Assembly: GCA_029945375.1 (NCBI GenBank)
Contig: CM057062.1
Location: 930,001 to 994,000, forward strand
DNA from: Agaricus subrufescens
Taxonomy: Eukaryota > Basidiomycota > Agaricomycetes > Agaricales > Agaricaceae
Direction: 5' to 3'
Length of the DNA stretch: 64,000 bases
Below, one piece after another: positions 13,224-23,481 of the stretch. The notes under the pieces were generated by a model. The model made no database searches, was not told where the DNA came from, and saw nothing but the letters and a program-made list of their open reading frames with translations. The stretch's first letter is position 1. Every line of letters starts with the position of its first letter. The position numbers and the translations under genes were made by a program.

Positions 13224-13690
13224 TGTATCATGCATTACTACATTGATCTCGTTGAGAATAATCTTAGACCTTTGAAGCGGTCAATGTTGTCTAGTCATTG
13301 AGAGGTCTTCCGGTGCAGCCGATTCAAGATATGTCTGATAAAGCTGCTGTCATTCCTCCTGTTTGGATGCTCCACGTTTATCTAAGTCACTTCAAATCCT
13401 GCTACTCGACATGGTCATCCTGACTGAATCTGACTGAGCCATCACCGGCCATCTTGATCAGTCGCCAATCACTGGCAATCAGACGTCGGTCATGGTTACC
13501 GGTCAGGTTACTGTTGAGTGACTTTGTCACTGCCGGGTGACTATTGTTCTGAGAAATACTCCTTGCTCGTTGCCCGTGTGGCGTTTCACTCGAAACTCTG
13601 ATCCCTTCAGAGCCGGAACTTGTCACTACGGCAAAGCCAAAGAAACTATCGGTATCTGACTGAGAGCGTGGGCAAAGTAGGGACACTCGT
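13224..13690. other. Region between NLR copy 3 and the displaced promoter
   Basis: No supported gene. The minus-strand open frame at 13402-13770 crosses the displaced promoter and the transposon junction, so it is a chance frame. The stretch from about 13640 resembles the upstream region of NLR copy 3. Confidence 0.45.
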
Positions 13691-13698
13691 GCGTATGC

Positions 13699-13706
13699 TA
13701 TAAATA
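13699..13706 (+). promoter_or_regulatory. Displaced TATA box of NLR copy 4
   Basis: TATAAATA inside a block of about 65 bp (13640-13722) nearly identical to the promoter of copy 3 (10192-10262). Here it is followed by no NLR. The matching downstream part (CTGGAATGAACTTTGCTC and the MPDF start) lies at 43401-43442, so the promoter appears cut off from its gene by an insertion. Confidence 0.7.
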
Positions 13707-13732
13707 AGTGGCATCTGCACATTGTAGTCGCT

Positions 13733-13742
13733 TGATGGATGG
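13733..13742 (+). repeat. Candidate target-site duplication, left copy
   Basis: TGATGGATGG stands at the left junction, and the same ten bases stand at 43391-43400 directly before the NLR copy 4 leader. Rejoining the flanks at this sequence gives a leader that aligns with that of NLR copy 3. The true duplication could be shorter (8-9 bp). Confidence 0.55.
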
Positions 13743-13859
13743 GAGGTAGGAGATGGTTTGATTGCGTCACACAGTAACACAGTATGTGGCATAAAAGAAG
13801 TACAGCCGGCTGTCAACGGATTGGACACAGGCGCGTGTTAAGATAAAATGGTATAATGC

Positions 13860-14960
13860 AAGCTTAGTATGATTATACCAAACTGGATGGTAACACGGCA
13901 CTGAGACCTTGTGTACAGGGATAGTACTTTTATACTAAAGGCAGCGACTAGGTTTAGTATGAGAGTACTAGACAATATAGTAAAATTGCACCCGAACCTA
14001 GTGTACGAGAATGGTACAATTATACTGTATCATATGGTAGAATTGTACTGAGATTTCCGGTACAGGAAGGGGGTTACATTTAGTGTGATAGTACTAGGTG
14101 GCATAGTAAGATTGTACTGACACGTGTCCAGGAATGGTAGTGCGACTTAGTATGAATGTACTATTCTCGCATAGCTTAACATAGTACAAATACACGATTC
14201 TCGCATGGTGCAACATAGTATGAACATACCATTCTCACAGAGTGCGAATTAGTATAAACCTACCATTCTCACAGAGTGCAACTTAGTATAAACCTACTAT
14301 TCTTGCAGGGTGCGACTTAGTATAAACCTACTATTCTTGCAGAGTGCGACTTAGTATAAACCTACTATTCTTGCAGGGCACAACATCGTACAAATACACG
14401 ATCCTTGCACTGTACAACATAGTATGAACGCACTATTCTCACACAGAGCAACTTAGTAAGAACCTGCTATTCTTGCAGGGCACAACATCGTACAAATACA
14501 CGATCCTTGCACCGCACAACATAGTATGAATGCACTATTCTCACACAGTGCAACTTAGTAAGAGCCTACTATTCTTGCAGGGCACAACATCGTACAAATA
14601 CACGATTTTCACCAAGTGTAACACAGTATGAATATATCATTATCGCACATGGCAACTCAGTATGAATAGGCCATTCTTGCATGGTGTGACTGAGGCCTCA
14701 CATAGAGGGACAGTATAGTCTTACTGAAGGCGGTGACATGGTTTAGTATGGTAGTACCAGGCAGTATGGTAAAATTGTACTGAAACATAGTGTACGAGAA
14801 CGGTATAATTATACTGTATCATATAGTAAGATTGTACTGAGGCTTCTGGTACAGGGATGGTACATTTGTACTAAACGCAGCGAAGACATTTAGTATAATT
14901 GTACTAGGTGGTGGAGTAAAATTCAACCTAAAGTCCAGGAATAGTAGCTGCAGGTTGCCA
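13860..14960 (+). repeat. Left subterminal array, 34-bp period
   Basis: About sixteen units between 14130 and 14700 share the core TTAGTATRAAYVTACYATTC followed by a variable linker with TGC. The TAGTA word recurs every 34 bp (for example 14181, 14215, 14249). The array is flanked by two diverged copies of a module of about 220-240 bp (13913-14130 and 14703-14945) containing AGTGTACGAGAA and TATACTGTATCATA. Units have the same orientation as in the right array. This looks like a subterminal transposase-binding or replication-slippage array. Confidence 0.75.
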
Positions 14961-15077
14961 CGCTCCCGGATATATCCTACACCGTCAACCTCTCCTCCCG
15001 CTTTGCTCACAACTTAGATAATCTAGTGTATCACAAAAAACATTGATTGGTACCACGACAATAACATTAATTACCAT

Positions 15078-17427
15078 CTAATACCATTTCCTCTCTCCTT
15101 GCTCCTCTGGAAATGGATAATTTTCCTTCAATACCAAAGCCCTCCCTGTCTTTTCCTGATACTTTTTCGCGAGGAAATGTGCCCCCTTCTCCAATACATC
15201 TGACTCATTAGCGTTCTCAGCAGCGAGATCGAAATCACCAGTGAACATATCTTCTACAGTATAGCCAAAGGTTTTCTTGAGAAACTGGAGGATAAAAAGA
15301 ACCTGGCGTGGAGTAAAAGATGTGAGTAGTTCTTCTTCGACCTCCTGGCCATTAATCATAGCCCGGGCCCTCCAAGTCTTCCACATAACAAACCCTGCAA
15401 GAGCGACCCTTTCATGACATCCACAGTGTAGATGGTCTACAGGCCGATTTATCCCATCACCGGCTTCTTGGTTCTTGTTCATGAAATAATCTATACCATA
15501 AATACGAACGGGACCTTCCAGATTATTGATTTTCCCAACATTTACTTGACGACTTTGAACAGAGTGATAGAGACAGAGATAGTTTTTCCGGTTGTTCAAC
15601 AAAAACTCCAGTGCAAGGTCATAGTCTGTGGTGGCAATGTTGGAAAGGTAGTTGGGAACCTTGTGAACGATTTCCCTCATTGAAAACGGGATGAACGGCT
15701 GACCCCTGATGGTTTCGGCAGTCAACCATTGCCGTGCGATCGCTCTATGTTCAACTTGATTTTGATGAGAAATTTATAAACCTAATATCTGTATAAGAAC
15801 TTACTTGGATTACCGTCCCTCTTATTCTTCCTCTCTATTGCCACTGCTTTTCTTCCCGCCGTTTCCACCTGATATGTAGTGGGCTTGTATTCTGAGCCAT
15901 CAGTTAGTCTTTTATTGGTTTTTGTTATTAAAATCGTAATCTAACTCACCAAGAACTTCTTTGCTACCATCAAATTTATCACCGTTCACCAGTTCGATCA
16001 CTTCTGTTCCCTCCGATGTATTACTTTCGTTTACATCCTTTTCTTTGCCTTTGCCTTTCCTAGCCTTCTTCCTTGGCTTGTCAGAATCGGCTGGCTTTTC
16101 TGAAGGATTTCTCTTCTCTATACCGAAAAAAGTGAATAATCATCATTCTGAACATGAACGTTGAATTTTAAGTATACCATGTATTTCAAAACCACCAAAA
16201 CCAACACCGGGCTCTCCTTCATCCTCCGAGCCAAATATTCCAGGCTCTCCCTTGTCATCTGAGTCAATTTCAACATATCTTGTACCCTGTGTACCCATAC
16301 GAGGCTCATTCATCTCTGCAAAGATGAAGATACTAAGTGGTCTCCATGATTCAATAGAACGAAAAACAAAACTTACCTGAGGCTAAGATAAGTCTCATTG
16401 GGTCCTCTATGACCGAAGAGGATGATGATGGGCCGGTAACCCCATTTGATGTTGACCCTGGATGGCCGGGAACCACATTTGATGTAGCTTTTACAGAAAG
16501 AAGTGACGCTACTAAAGCTTGAGACAAGGGATCACAGGGCTGGTGAGTAGTAGGAGTCAATAGAGCCAGAGTTGAATAGCCAGTTGTAGTTTCTGGAAGT
16601 GTCGGAGGTACTAGTTGCGGTTTCAATGGCGACCAAATTGGGAACTCTCCGGTACTGGTACGGCCCGAAATTTGATGAAAGTTTGTCAAAGTCAGATTGG
16701 GATCAGTCATAGAATTTGGCACGGTTGCAGAAGCCAGGTCAGGTATAGTAGCTTGGTCTAGTGCCAATGAGGATCAATTATAATGGAAGATTGGGGCCCG
16801 GAAGGTGAACGCACTTTCAGATTGACAAACAGATACATGGGGATCTGCCATCGAAATGTCAGGGGTGATGACATCAACATCAGCGGTCATGGTGTTCATC
16901 GGTCCTGCAGAAGAACTGGATAGCTGATTGGCTGGAGGACTAGGTGCACCAGATGTAAAAGTTTCCGCGGGATTTTCATTATCTCCACTAGTAACGAGGG
17001 GAGCCGAATGAGTGAGGACGTGAGCTGGTGAGATATCGTTGTTGACAATAGAAAGATGCGGAGAATGAGCATCAATAGTATCCCCAGATGTAGACACGGC
17101 ATTTTTCTGCGCTTTTCGAGCATTCATTAGCCTTCCCATAGCTGATTTCTTGAGACTTTTGATTGATTTGATATGAGCTACGTCAAGAACGATATCAGCA
17201 TCTTTCTTACAGTTTGTGAGAATTTACAGTGAGTATCGAAGAGCTTACCTTTGTTTGTAGGAGATGGTGTTTTCTTCTCATTAGCCTCAGCCACTGCAAG
17301 TTCTTGTTGATATTTCTCGAGTTCTTTCTGGATAAGGTCAACCTTGTTTTGGTAGAAAGTCATACCTGGAAATGTTCAGAGACACAAAATCATATAACCT
17401 GTATCAAAACTTACTGTTACTTGACAT
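15078..17427 (-). CDS. Unknown multi-exon protein in KDZ element
   Basis: I do not recognise the family. The start MSSNS at 17427 is split by an intron. A predicted coiled coil follows (FYQNKVDLIQKELEKYQQEL), then a Ser/Thr/Pro-rich central part over several exons (16375-17139), an acidic exon (YVEIDSDDKGEPG, about 16180-16315), a Lys-rich exon likely to be a nuclear localisation signal (PRKKARKGKGKEK, about 15950-16110), and a long last exon (15078 to about 15760) with a folded-looking domain containing MREIVHKVPNYL, a CGCH cluster and MWKTWRARA, ending QGERKWY. The disordered Ser-rich body plus compact C-terminus and nuclear signal suggest a DNA- or chromatin-bound accessory protein of the element; that is inference. 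It lies directly inside the left array. Confidence 0.6.
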
Positions 17428-17770
17428 AGTGAGGGAGTAGCGAGAAATGTATTCAAGCTGCAACGGTAAACGGTTTCGTTATACTATCAGAGAGAATAAT
17501 TCTGTAAACGTGAAAACAGTATATTAATACTGAACTGTTCAAATCCCCTAAGTATTTTTTGTGACGCCAAGATACTCGTGATCACCCCGATCCGGGCTAC
17601 ATGACCAGATAGCCGATGCAGCAGTATACGGGGCTAAACCAATATTCAAAATTGATTATTCCAAATCCAGTCTATAATAATCCGGGCACAGCTCTGTCCA
17701 GTCTCTGTCACCGGATTGACTCGAAGCTGAGTGTAGACATAGCCTACTCTACCATACATAGCATGATGAT

Positions 17771-18394
17771 TTAAGGTGGTGTAGGAATTTGAAAGACGAA
17801 GGGCTCTTTAATTTCCAGTAACCAGTCTTTGACACCTTGGTGCATTTTCTGACCCATATAACAGGAGGCCTGATACTCCGCCGACAGACATTTCTAGAAG
17901 GATGTAGAAGTAAACGTTGAGTTAGGAGTGCATAAAAAGGAGAAAGTTTGCCAATGGTCTCACAATAAACATCCAGGTGGAAAGATCTTCATTCGATTTG
18001 CCATAACGGGCCCTTTCTTGAGATAGTGGTGTGGATTGATATGCTGATGCGGTGATGGTACGGACAGGGGGTACTGAGATGTGGCGGAAGTTCGGGGTCA
18101 GGAAACTTGAAGTCGAACGCACCAAAGTTGAGCCTGTTAATCCGGTGACTATCAAACTGTAGGGTAAAGACATTAATTATATTAGAGAATCACACCACAG
18201 GGTCTTACTTGGAACACCATCTCCCATATTCAGACTGGGAGTTCAATTTAACAAGTAGTTCCGCTGGAACGTCCATTTTTCTCGAATGTAACGAGTTCCT
18301 CTTTGGACCACGACGTCGGCTTCTGTGAGGCAAATCATGATCAGAAGTGTTCACCGTCATGATTGTGGATGGCGGCTCTGCGATCAGCACTGGG
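17771..18394 (-). CDS. Small unknown protein in KDZ element
   Basis: Three exons with clean splice sites: about 18209-18394, 17964-18156 and 17771-17893. The frame stays open across both introns. The N-terminal part is basic (RSRRRGPKRNS), the middle contains STLVRSTSSFLTP, and the C-terminus reads KCLSAEYQASCYMGQK and ends PFVFQIPTPP. An acceptor-like CACCCAG precedes the first exon, so there may be an upstream exon and the start (possibly at 18360) is uncertain. No family recognised. The splice consistency makes it more likely a real gene than a chance frame. Confidence 0.45.
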
Positions 18395-18712
18395 TGAGTG
18401 AAGATAGTACAAACGAACTATGTGTCAATTTATCCAATTTCTCAAAGCGCAGCGGCTGAAACCATTTTCCAGATTAGTCAATACACAATTAGGCTGGTCA
18501 GTGACACACGTTCATTTATTGTAGGATGTCTCACCGGCATGGGAGACATCGTTGGAGGTCGCCGTCGCTCCGCGTAAGCTTGCGTTTCAAGGAGGGTTGG
18601 CACGCGAGCAAACATACATATACAGAAGCCATAATCACACTGTCCCTCGTTCTTTTGTTCATCCTTGTGTTCGTAACTTCCTCAGTGTCCTCTCGCCGTT
18701 CTGCTTGGGAGT

Positions 18713-20900
18713 CATGCCAAATCCACCGGAGGTTATCCATGATTTCATGAATGTCTTTGCCCCTGCCGCGTAAGCATTGTTCCGACGTGTCTTTTTTTAT
18801 TTTTTCGTATCTCCGAATACTCATGATTATATCAAGTGATCCCCGAGCACTGTCCACTGTTCACGAAAGCCAGCGGCGGACCGTTGGCCTATGGCCTGGA
18901 TCGAGAGGTCGGTTGGAATTGTATGAGAAGCTTATAATCGAGAACAGGCTGGGAGATCGTGTACTAGGTGAGTGTCCAGAATGCCGTCAGGAGGTTGTCT
19001 TGCCATCATTTTCGCATAATGATTATTCCCGGTGTGTCTTTTCCTATTTTCCCTGCCTCCGAATACCCATGATCATATCAAGCGATGTTCAAGCACTGTC
19101 CACTGTTCGTGAAAGCTGGAGACGGATCGTTAACCCATGGCCGGAATCCAGGACTAGGTTAGGATTAGCTGAAGTTTTGCCCAACAAGAGGCTGGGATCG
19201 TGTTCAAGGGGGGTAGGGTGTTCACAATCCGTCAGGAGGCTACCTTGCCGTGATTACCGACTAATCCCAAACTGCAAGGTCCCTCAGGCCGGACGGCAAA
19301 GTATCCGATTGGTTCTCGCCCTAACACAAAAGCATTTGCATTCTCGTAATGTCTCCAGTTCCCCCCTCTGCTGTATCCCACCATGTTCAATGTCATCTCT
19401 GAATCGTACCGAGCGCCTGCGGTACGCGACGAGTTTGGCGGCGAGCCTTGGCCGGTTCAGCCTCGGGCAAGAGGGACCAGGACTCCCTTCACGACTCCTC
19501 TGCTCCTCGAGTGGACGGTGTGTCATCGTCACCTTGTGTGACGATGTGGAGGAAAGCACTTGGAATGCGGGACATATGTCTCGACATTCTCGTGGCCATA
19601 TCGCCGCCTGAACGGAAACGATGGGCTGGCTATGGAAGTGCTTAACTTGGTATCTGGGGGCTCGTTTGGACACTCGATTCCGCCGATTCGACGTGGAGGA
19701 AAAGCACTTGGAATGCAGGACATATGTCTTGACATTCTCGTTGCCATATCGCCGCCTGAACGGAAACGATGGGCTGGCTATGGAAGTGTTTAACTTGGTA
19801 TCTGGGAGCTCATTTGGACACTCGATTCCGCCTATCTCAGTCACCGCAAGTAAGCTATCCATATCCTTGAGCATCAGCGCTATATCTGACCTAACCACAC
19901 AACATCGTGCACGTTTCCCATCCTTCGCCCCGTTGACGGAATCAATGTTGCACTTCCAGCCAGTCTTACGTCGTATATCAAATTTGGAGGTAAGTCACAC
20001 TCATGTCATATAAACGCCTGTTTCTCTTGTGTTGCCTGCACTTCGCTTTTTCTGACTGTCCCTTGCAGCGCGTTTTCGTATCCATAAAGGCTACAGCAGA
20101 ACTATATAGTTCCCGACACTCTGTCCGTTTGTTTCTCTTTTGTTGCTTACCGTTCCCCTTTGTCTGACTATCCCTTGCAGCGCGTTTTTGCATGTGCGAA
20201 GGCCACCATGCGCGAAGACCACCGTGGAACTATATAGTCCTCGACACGCCGCCCATCTGTTTCTTTTCTGCTGCCAGCCCTTCGCCTTTATCTGATTGCC
20301 CCTTGCAGCGCGTTTTCGCATGCGCGAAGGCTATCGTGAAACTATATAGTCCTTGACACGCCGCCCGTCCGTTTCTGTTCTGCTGCCAGCTCTTCGCCTT
20401 TTTCTGATTGCCCCTTGCAGCGTGTTTTCGTATGCGCGAAGGCCATCGTGGAACTATATAGTCCTCGACACGCTGGCCGTCTGTTTCTCTTCTGCTGCCT
20501 GCCGTTCCCCTTTTCCTGACTGTCCCTTGCAGCGCGTTTCGGCATGTGCAAAGCCATCCGTAGAGCTGCGTCGTTCTGACATTCCGTCGGTCTGTTTCGC
20601 TTGTACTGTTTACCCCTCGCCGTTTTCTGACTGTCCCGTGCAGCGCGTTTTCACATGCGCAAAGGCTATCACGGAGCTGTGTGGTCCCCGACAATCCAGT
20701 TGTAAGTCTACTTCGTTTTCCTGCTTGCCCATCTGACATTGTTGGCCCCATTCAGCCCGTTGCGCATCCAAAGCAACTCTCAGCCCCAGGATTGTGAGTC
20801 TCCATGTAGCCTGCATCTCGTTCTTTTTCCTTGTTGCTGATTGTTGCTACAGGTTGAATTTTGCTGGCATTTCTGGGTGTAGTCTGTCACCCGCACTTCA
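18713..20900 (+). CDS. F-box-like locus with tandemly duplicated exon units
   Basis: A plausible start at 18713 gives MPNPPEVIHDFMNVFAPAA; after an intron (GTAAGC...TCAAG) it continues DPRALSTVHESQRR, loosely like an F-box (PPE start, later WRR-type residues). The intron plus second exon is then repeated about 246 bp further on (SDVQALSTVRESWRR, about 19083). Two further tandem repeats follow: a 148-bp unit twice (19556-19851) and a unit of about 110 bp six times (about 20064-20700). I cannot give a full reading frame across the locus. It may be a decayed or expanding gene. Confidence is for a spliced gene-like locus, not for a defined protein. Confidence 0.3.
18771..19216 (+). repeat. Tandem duplication of a 246-bp intron-exon unit
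   Basis: Two diverged copies: each has a pyrimidine-rich stretch with CTCCGAATACYCATGAT, an acceptor ATCAAG, then an exon containing GCACTGTCCACTGTTC. The exon starts are 246 bp apart (18837 and 19083). Confidence 0.65.
19556..19851 (+). repeat. Tandem duplication of a 148-bp unit
   Basis: Two highly similar copies starting GCACTTGGAATGC (19556 and 19704), each with ATATCGCCGCCTGAACGG and TTGGACACTCGATTCCG. The unit length is not a multiple of three, so the duplication changes frame. Confidence 0.75.
19985..20700 (+). repeat. Six-copy tandem repeat carrying 3' splice signals
   Basis: Six units of about 110 bp (one about 130 bp) at about 20064, 20174, 20304, 20414, 20525 and 20637. Each has a pyrimidine tract, a branch-like CTGA[CT]TG, the acceptor CCTTGCAG (CCGTGCAG in the last) and then CGCGTTTTCG. 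The first unit also has a consensus donor (GTAAGTCACACTC at about 19988); later units have weaker GTYCYYGACA sequence there. Confidence 0.75.
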
Positions 20901-21975
20901 TTTTTAGCCCCACCGACCGCCGTAAGGTAGTTTTGCCTTGGCTACCTATTCATATTGATTGAACGGCTGCAGTGAAGAGGTCACACATTTCCTATTCAAC
21001 GTCACTTGTGAAAGATACGTATATCTCTCCCAATCACTTGTATATTTCTGACATGTCTAAATCACTCCAGGCTACTAGTCAATCTCCTTTACTTTTTTCT
21101 CATAATCTCATTTCTTCATCTTTGGGCTCACAGTGCCGATCAGTAATGGATCCTTACTGGTCTGCATTGTGAGTCATTGTAGATACGACTTTTACAATTG
21201 TGTTTACATACATATAAACTTTGTATTGAAGACTCCGCTGTTTAGTTAGCAACAATCATTTGTACTCAATAATCTATTTTTTTACGCTCTTTGATGCCTC
21301 TAACCCTAACCCTGGTGTGTTACCTTGTCAGACAAAAAAAGAATTTGTAGTCAATGCGTGCTCTTATTAATTAAACCTACAAGAATTGTACGTTGTTGTT
21401 TGCTCCACCCAGCATTCTCTGTTGCTGGATTGTGACGTTGGTAAATCCACCTATTCCATTTATTTTGGCCTCACCGGTTGGATGACACCATCTCACAGGC
21501 CTAACTAAACTACTTGTGTTCTAATTGTCAATAAATCTAGATGTTCCACAGCGATATTATTTTGCAATACGGAATCATGTTGCGCTACTCTACCTTATTC
21601 TCTACGAAGCCATGGTTTCCCAGTCCATAAATGAGTCCCGAACACCATTTTCATTTTAAACTCGGCCAGGACCCCAAACTTGTATTCTACAGCAGTTGAT
21701 ATCCTACTGGGTACAATGATCCTACCATCGTCAAACTATTAGACTCCCAACTAACAAATGCCTCAATAAGTTAGCTCATGTTGTACACCGTTTGACAGTT
21801 TTATTAGGTCTTAAGTTTTCTCTTTCCTAGACGATGTCCCCCACAGCTGTACTAACTACCTCGATCATGTAGCAACCGCCTTGTAGAATGGCTAGTTGAC
21901 TACAAAACCAGAATCAAATCGTTACATGACTAACCAGAGTTAAATGCGTTACAAGACTAACTATTTCCTACTTCT
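20901..21975. other. Non-coding stretch within KDZ element
   Basis: AT-rich with no supported gene. The only point of note is CTAACCCTAACCCTGG at about 21300-21315, two telomere-like units, too short to be a former chromosome end. Confidence 0.5.
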
Positions 21976-23321
21976 TTACTGATGAGGGCCTAGACTACGG
22001 TAACGTTCTAATTCTGCCATCAACTGTTCGTTCATTGCCTTAGAAGCCAACAATTGCGCATCTTTGCTATGAAGATCCTCTTCTAACCCCTTGGCCTCTC
22101 TTTCAGCCTCACGAACTCTGTCTTCAGCCTTGTTCTTAGCATCTTCAGCATTAAGTCGTCCTTGCTCCGAAAGTTGCCACTTCTTTGTCATTTCGAAGGT
22201 ATCGGAACGTTTTGCAAGAACTAGGTTAGTCATCAATGTTTGAAACTGTTGAATGAGTGAGGTGGTGTCCTCCGGTGCTTCTCTCCGCAATCTTTGGGAG
22301 GAATAGTGTATTAGCGCAGAAGAGCCCTTTGCTTGCTGCGCAAGAAGAAGAACATAAGAATCTGTCTCATCTGCAATTCTCTCTGCCTTTAAAGCAGTTA
22401 GAAATATGATTAGAGACGAGAATTGAGCCACCACATACTCTTGAAATAACCTGGGGTAGTTCACGGTTATATCTGTGCGTAGCCTTTGACAACCAAGCAA
22501 TGGGCTTTCTTGGTTTCTTGTGTCGTGGGATGACTGTGGCCAGAGAGTGGTTAAACAGCAAAGGTTGGGTAGCGGAGAGGTAGAATGTAAGGTGTTGAGT
22601 GGTGGGAGGTCGCGCAAAGGAGATATTGGGTGGAAGAAGAGCCAGTGAGGGCCATAGAAGGTGCCAGGTGAGGGCCATAGGAGGTGCGGGGTATGCGCTC
22701 ATGAGCAATGTGCAGGGGGAAAGTATATAGGCCTTACCATAAGATAGATTGCCACGTTGAACCCCTTGAACAATTCCATTGGCCTCTATCTTTTGCGCAG
22801 TTGTCAAACGCTTGTTCTTCCCCTTGCTACTGGCTTTGTTACTTGTTGTTTCATCTTCTGCACTGGAACTGTCATCTACGTCTGTATCCTCCAACGCCAA
22901 AGCAGAGGTTTTATCTTGAGCTGTATTTTCATTTTCAAAATTTAACAGGACCGGGTCAATAGGAATCTAGGATATTGAGTATATAAGTCAAGGATGATAA
23001 TAACACCAAGTAGCATACTTCTGTAGTCGCTATTGGTGTAGTCTCAGAAGTCTCCAGTGATTCTTCCACCTGCTGCCATTCTTCTTCATCCCTATCTTGA
23101 CTGGTTTGGGATGCATTCCCTACCGCATTAAAATTGGTAGAAGATTGATCTGAAGTGAGTGGTCCCTGGTTCTCTTGTTGTTTATGTCCATGTTGCGATT
23201 TCTTTGAACAGGCGCATTGAGACTTAAGAGGTTGGTTAGGACATATTCGACACCGCCTAGGCTTTCTCTGGATGTTTGCCCGTAGCAATTTGCGGTGTGA
23301 AGGATTCCGAGTTGATGGCAT
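21976..23321 (-). CDS. Coiled-coil protein with N-terminal Cys cluster, head-to-head with KDZ transposase
   Basis: Starts MPSTRNPSHRKLLRA at 23321. A Cys cluster follows (CRICPNQPLKSQCAC, spacing C-x2-C-x7-C-x-C, possibly metal-binding), then a Gln/Ser/Glu-rich acidic stretch, an exon with KASSKGKNKRLTTAQK, and C-terminal exons with a long charged coiled coil (KWQLSEQGRLNAEDAKNKAE and on to about 21985), ending RYRSLGPHQ. Introns with GT-AG ends lie near 22730 and 22965-23020. No family recognised. It is transcribed away from the KDZ transposase with 160 bp between the start codons, so the two probably share regulation and may work together. Confidence 0.6.
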
Positions 23322-23481
23322 TTGAGGAAACAATGACAAAAAAAAACAACCATCTTATATATATGTTTAGTACAAGTTTACTGTTTAGTAGAGTACATAT
23401 TTACGCTTCCATGTTTATTTAGTATAAGTCTACTATTCAGTACAGTACTAATCTACTTTACCTATCTTCTCCACGTCAACC
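23322..23481. promoter_or_regulatory. Divergent promoter with array-like TAGTA motifs
   Basis: The 160 bp between the two divergent start codons contain TTTAGTACAAGTTTACT, TTTAGTAGAGTAC and TTTAGTATAAGTCTACT, close to the core of the 34-bp arrays at the element ends. TATATATA occurs at 23354. The motif sharing suggests that one protein binds both the ends and this promoter, possibly as autoregulation. Confidence 0.45.

Noticed and set aside
13640..13742. Displaced promoter as a remnant of an extra, fully lost NLR copy
   Set aside because: Possible, but the matching ten bases at 43391 and the good alignment of the rejoined leader with that of copy 3 make a single split promoter the simpler reading.
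13402..13770. Minus-strand frame of 122 codons
   Set aside because: It runs through the displaced NLR promoter and the transposon junction, so it is a chance frame.
13743..13775. GTCACACA as the exact terminal repeat of the KDZ element
   Set aside because: The inverted words lie 23-30 bp inside the junctions and no matching duplication flanks them directly, so I kept them only as a weak feature of the ends.
13860..14960. Regularly spaced repeats resembling a CRISPR array
   Set aside because: The period is a constant 34 bp with diverged units and no unique spacers, there are no cas genes, and the surrounding genes are eukaryotic with introns. It is a transposon-associated minisatellite.
21300..21315. 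Telomere-like CTAACCCTAACCC
   Set aside because: Only two units, inside a transposon, with no subtelomeric context. Chance or slippage is enough to explain it.
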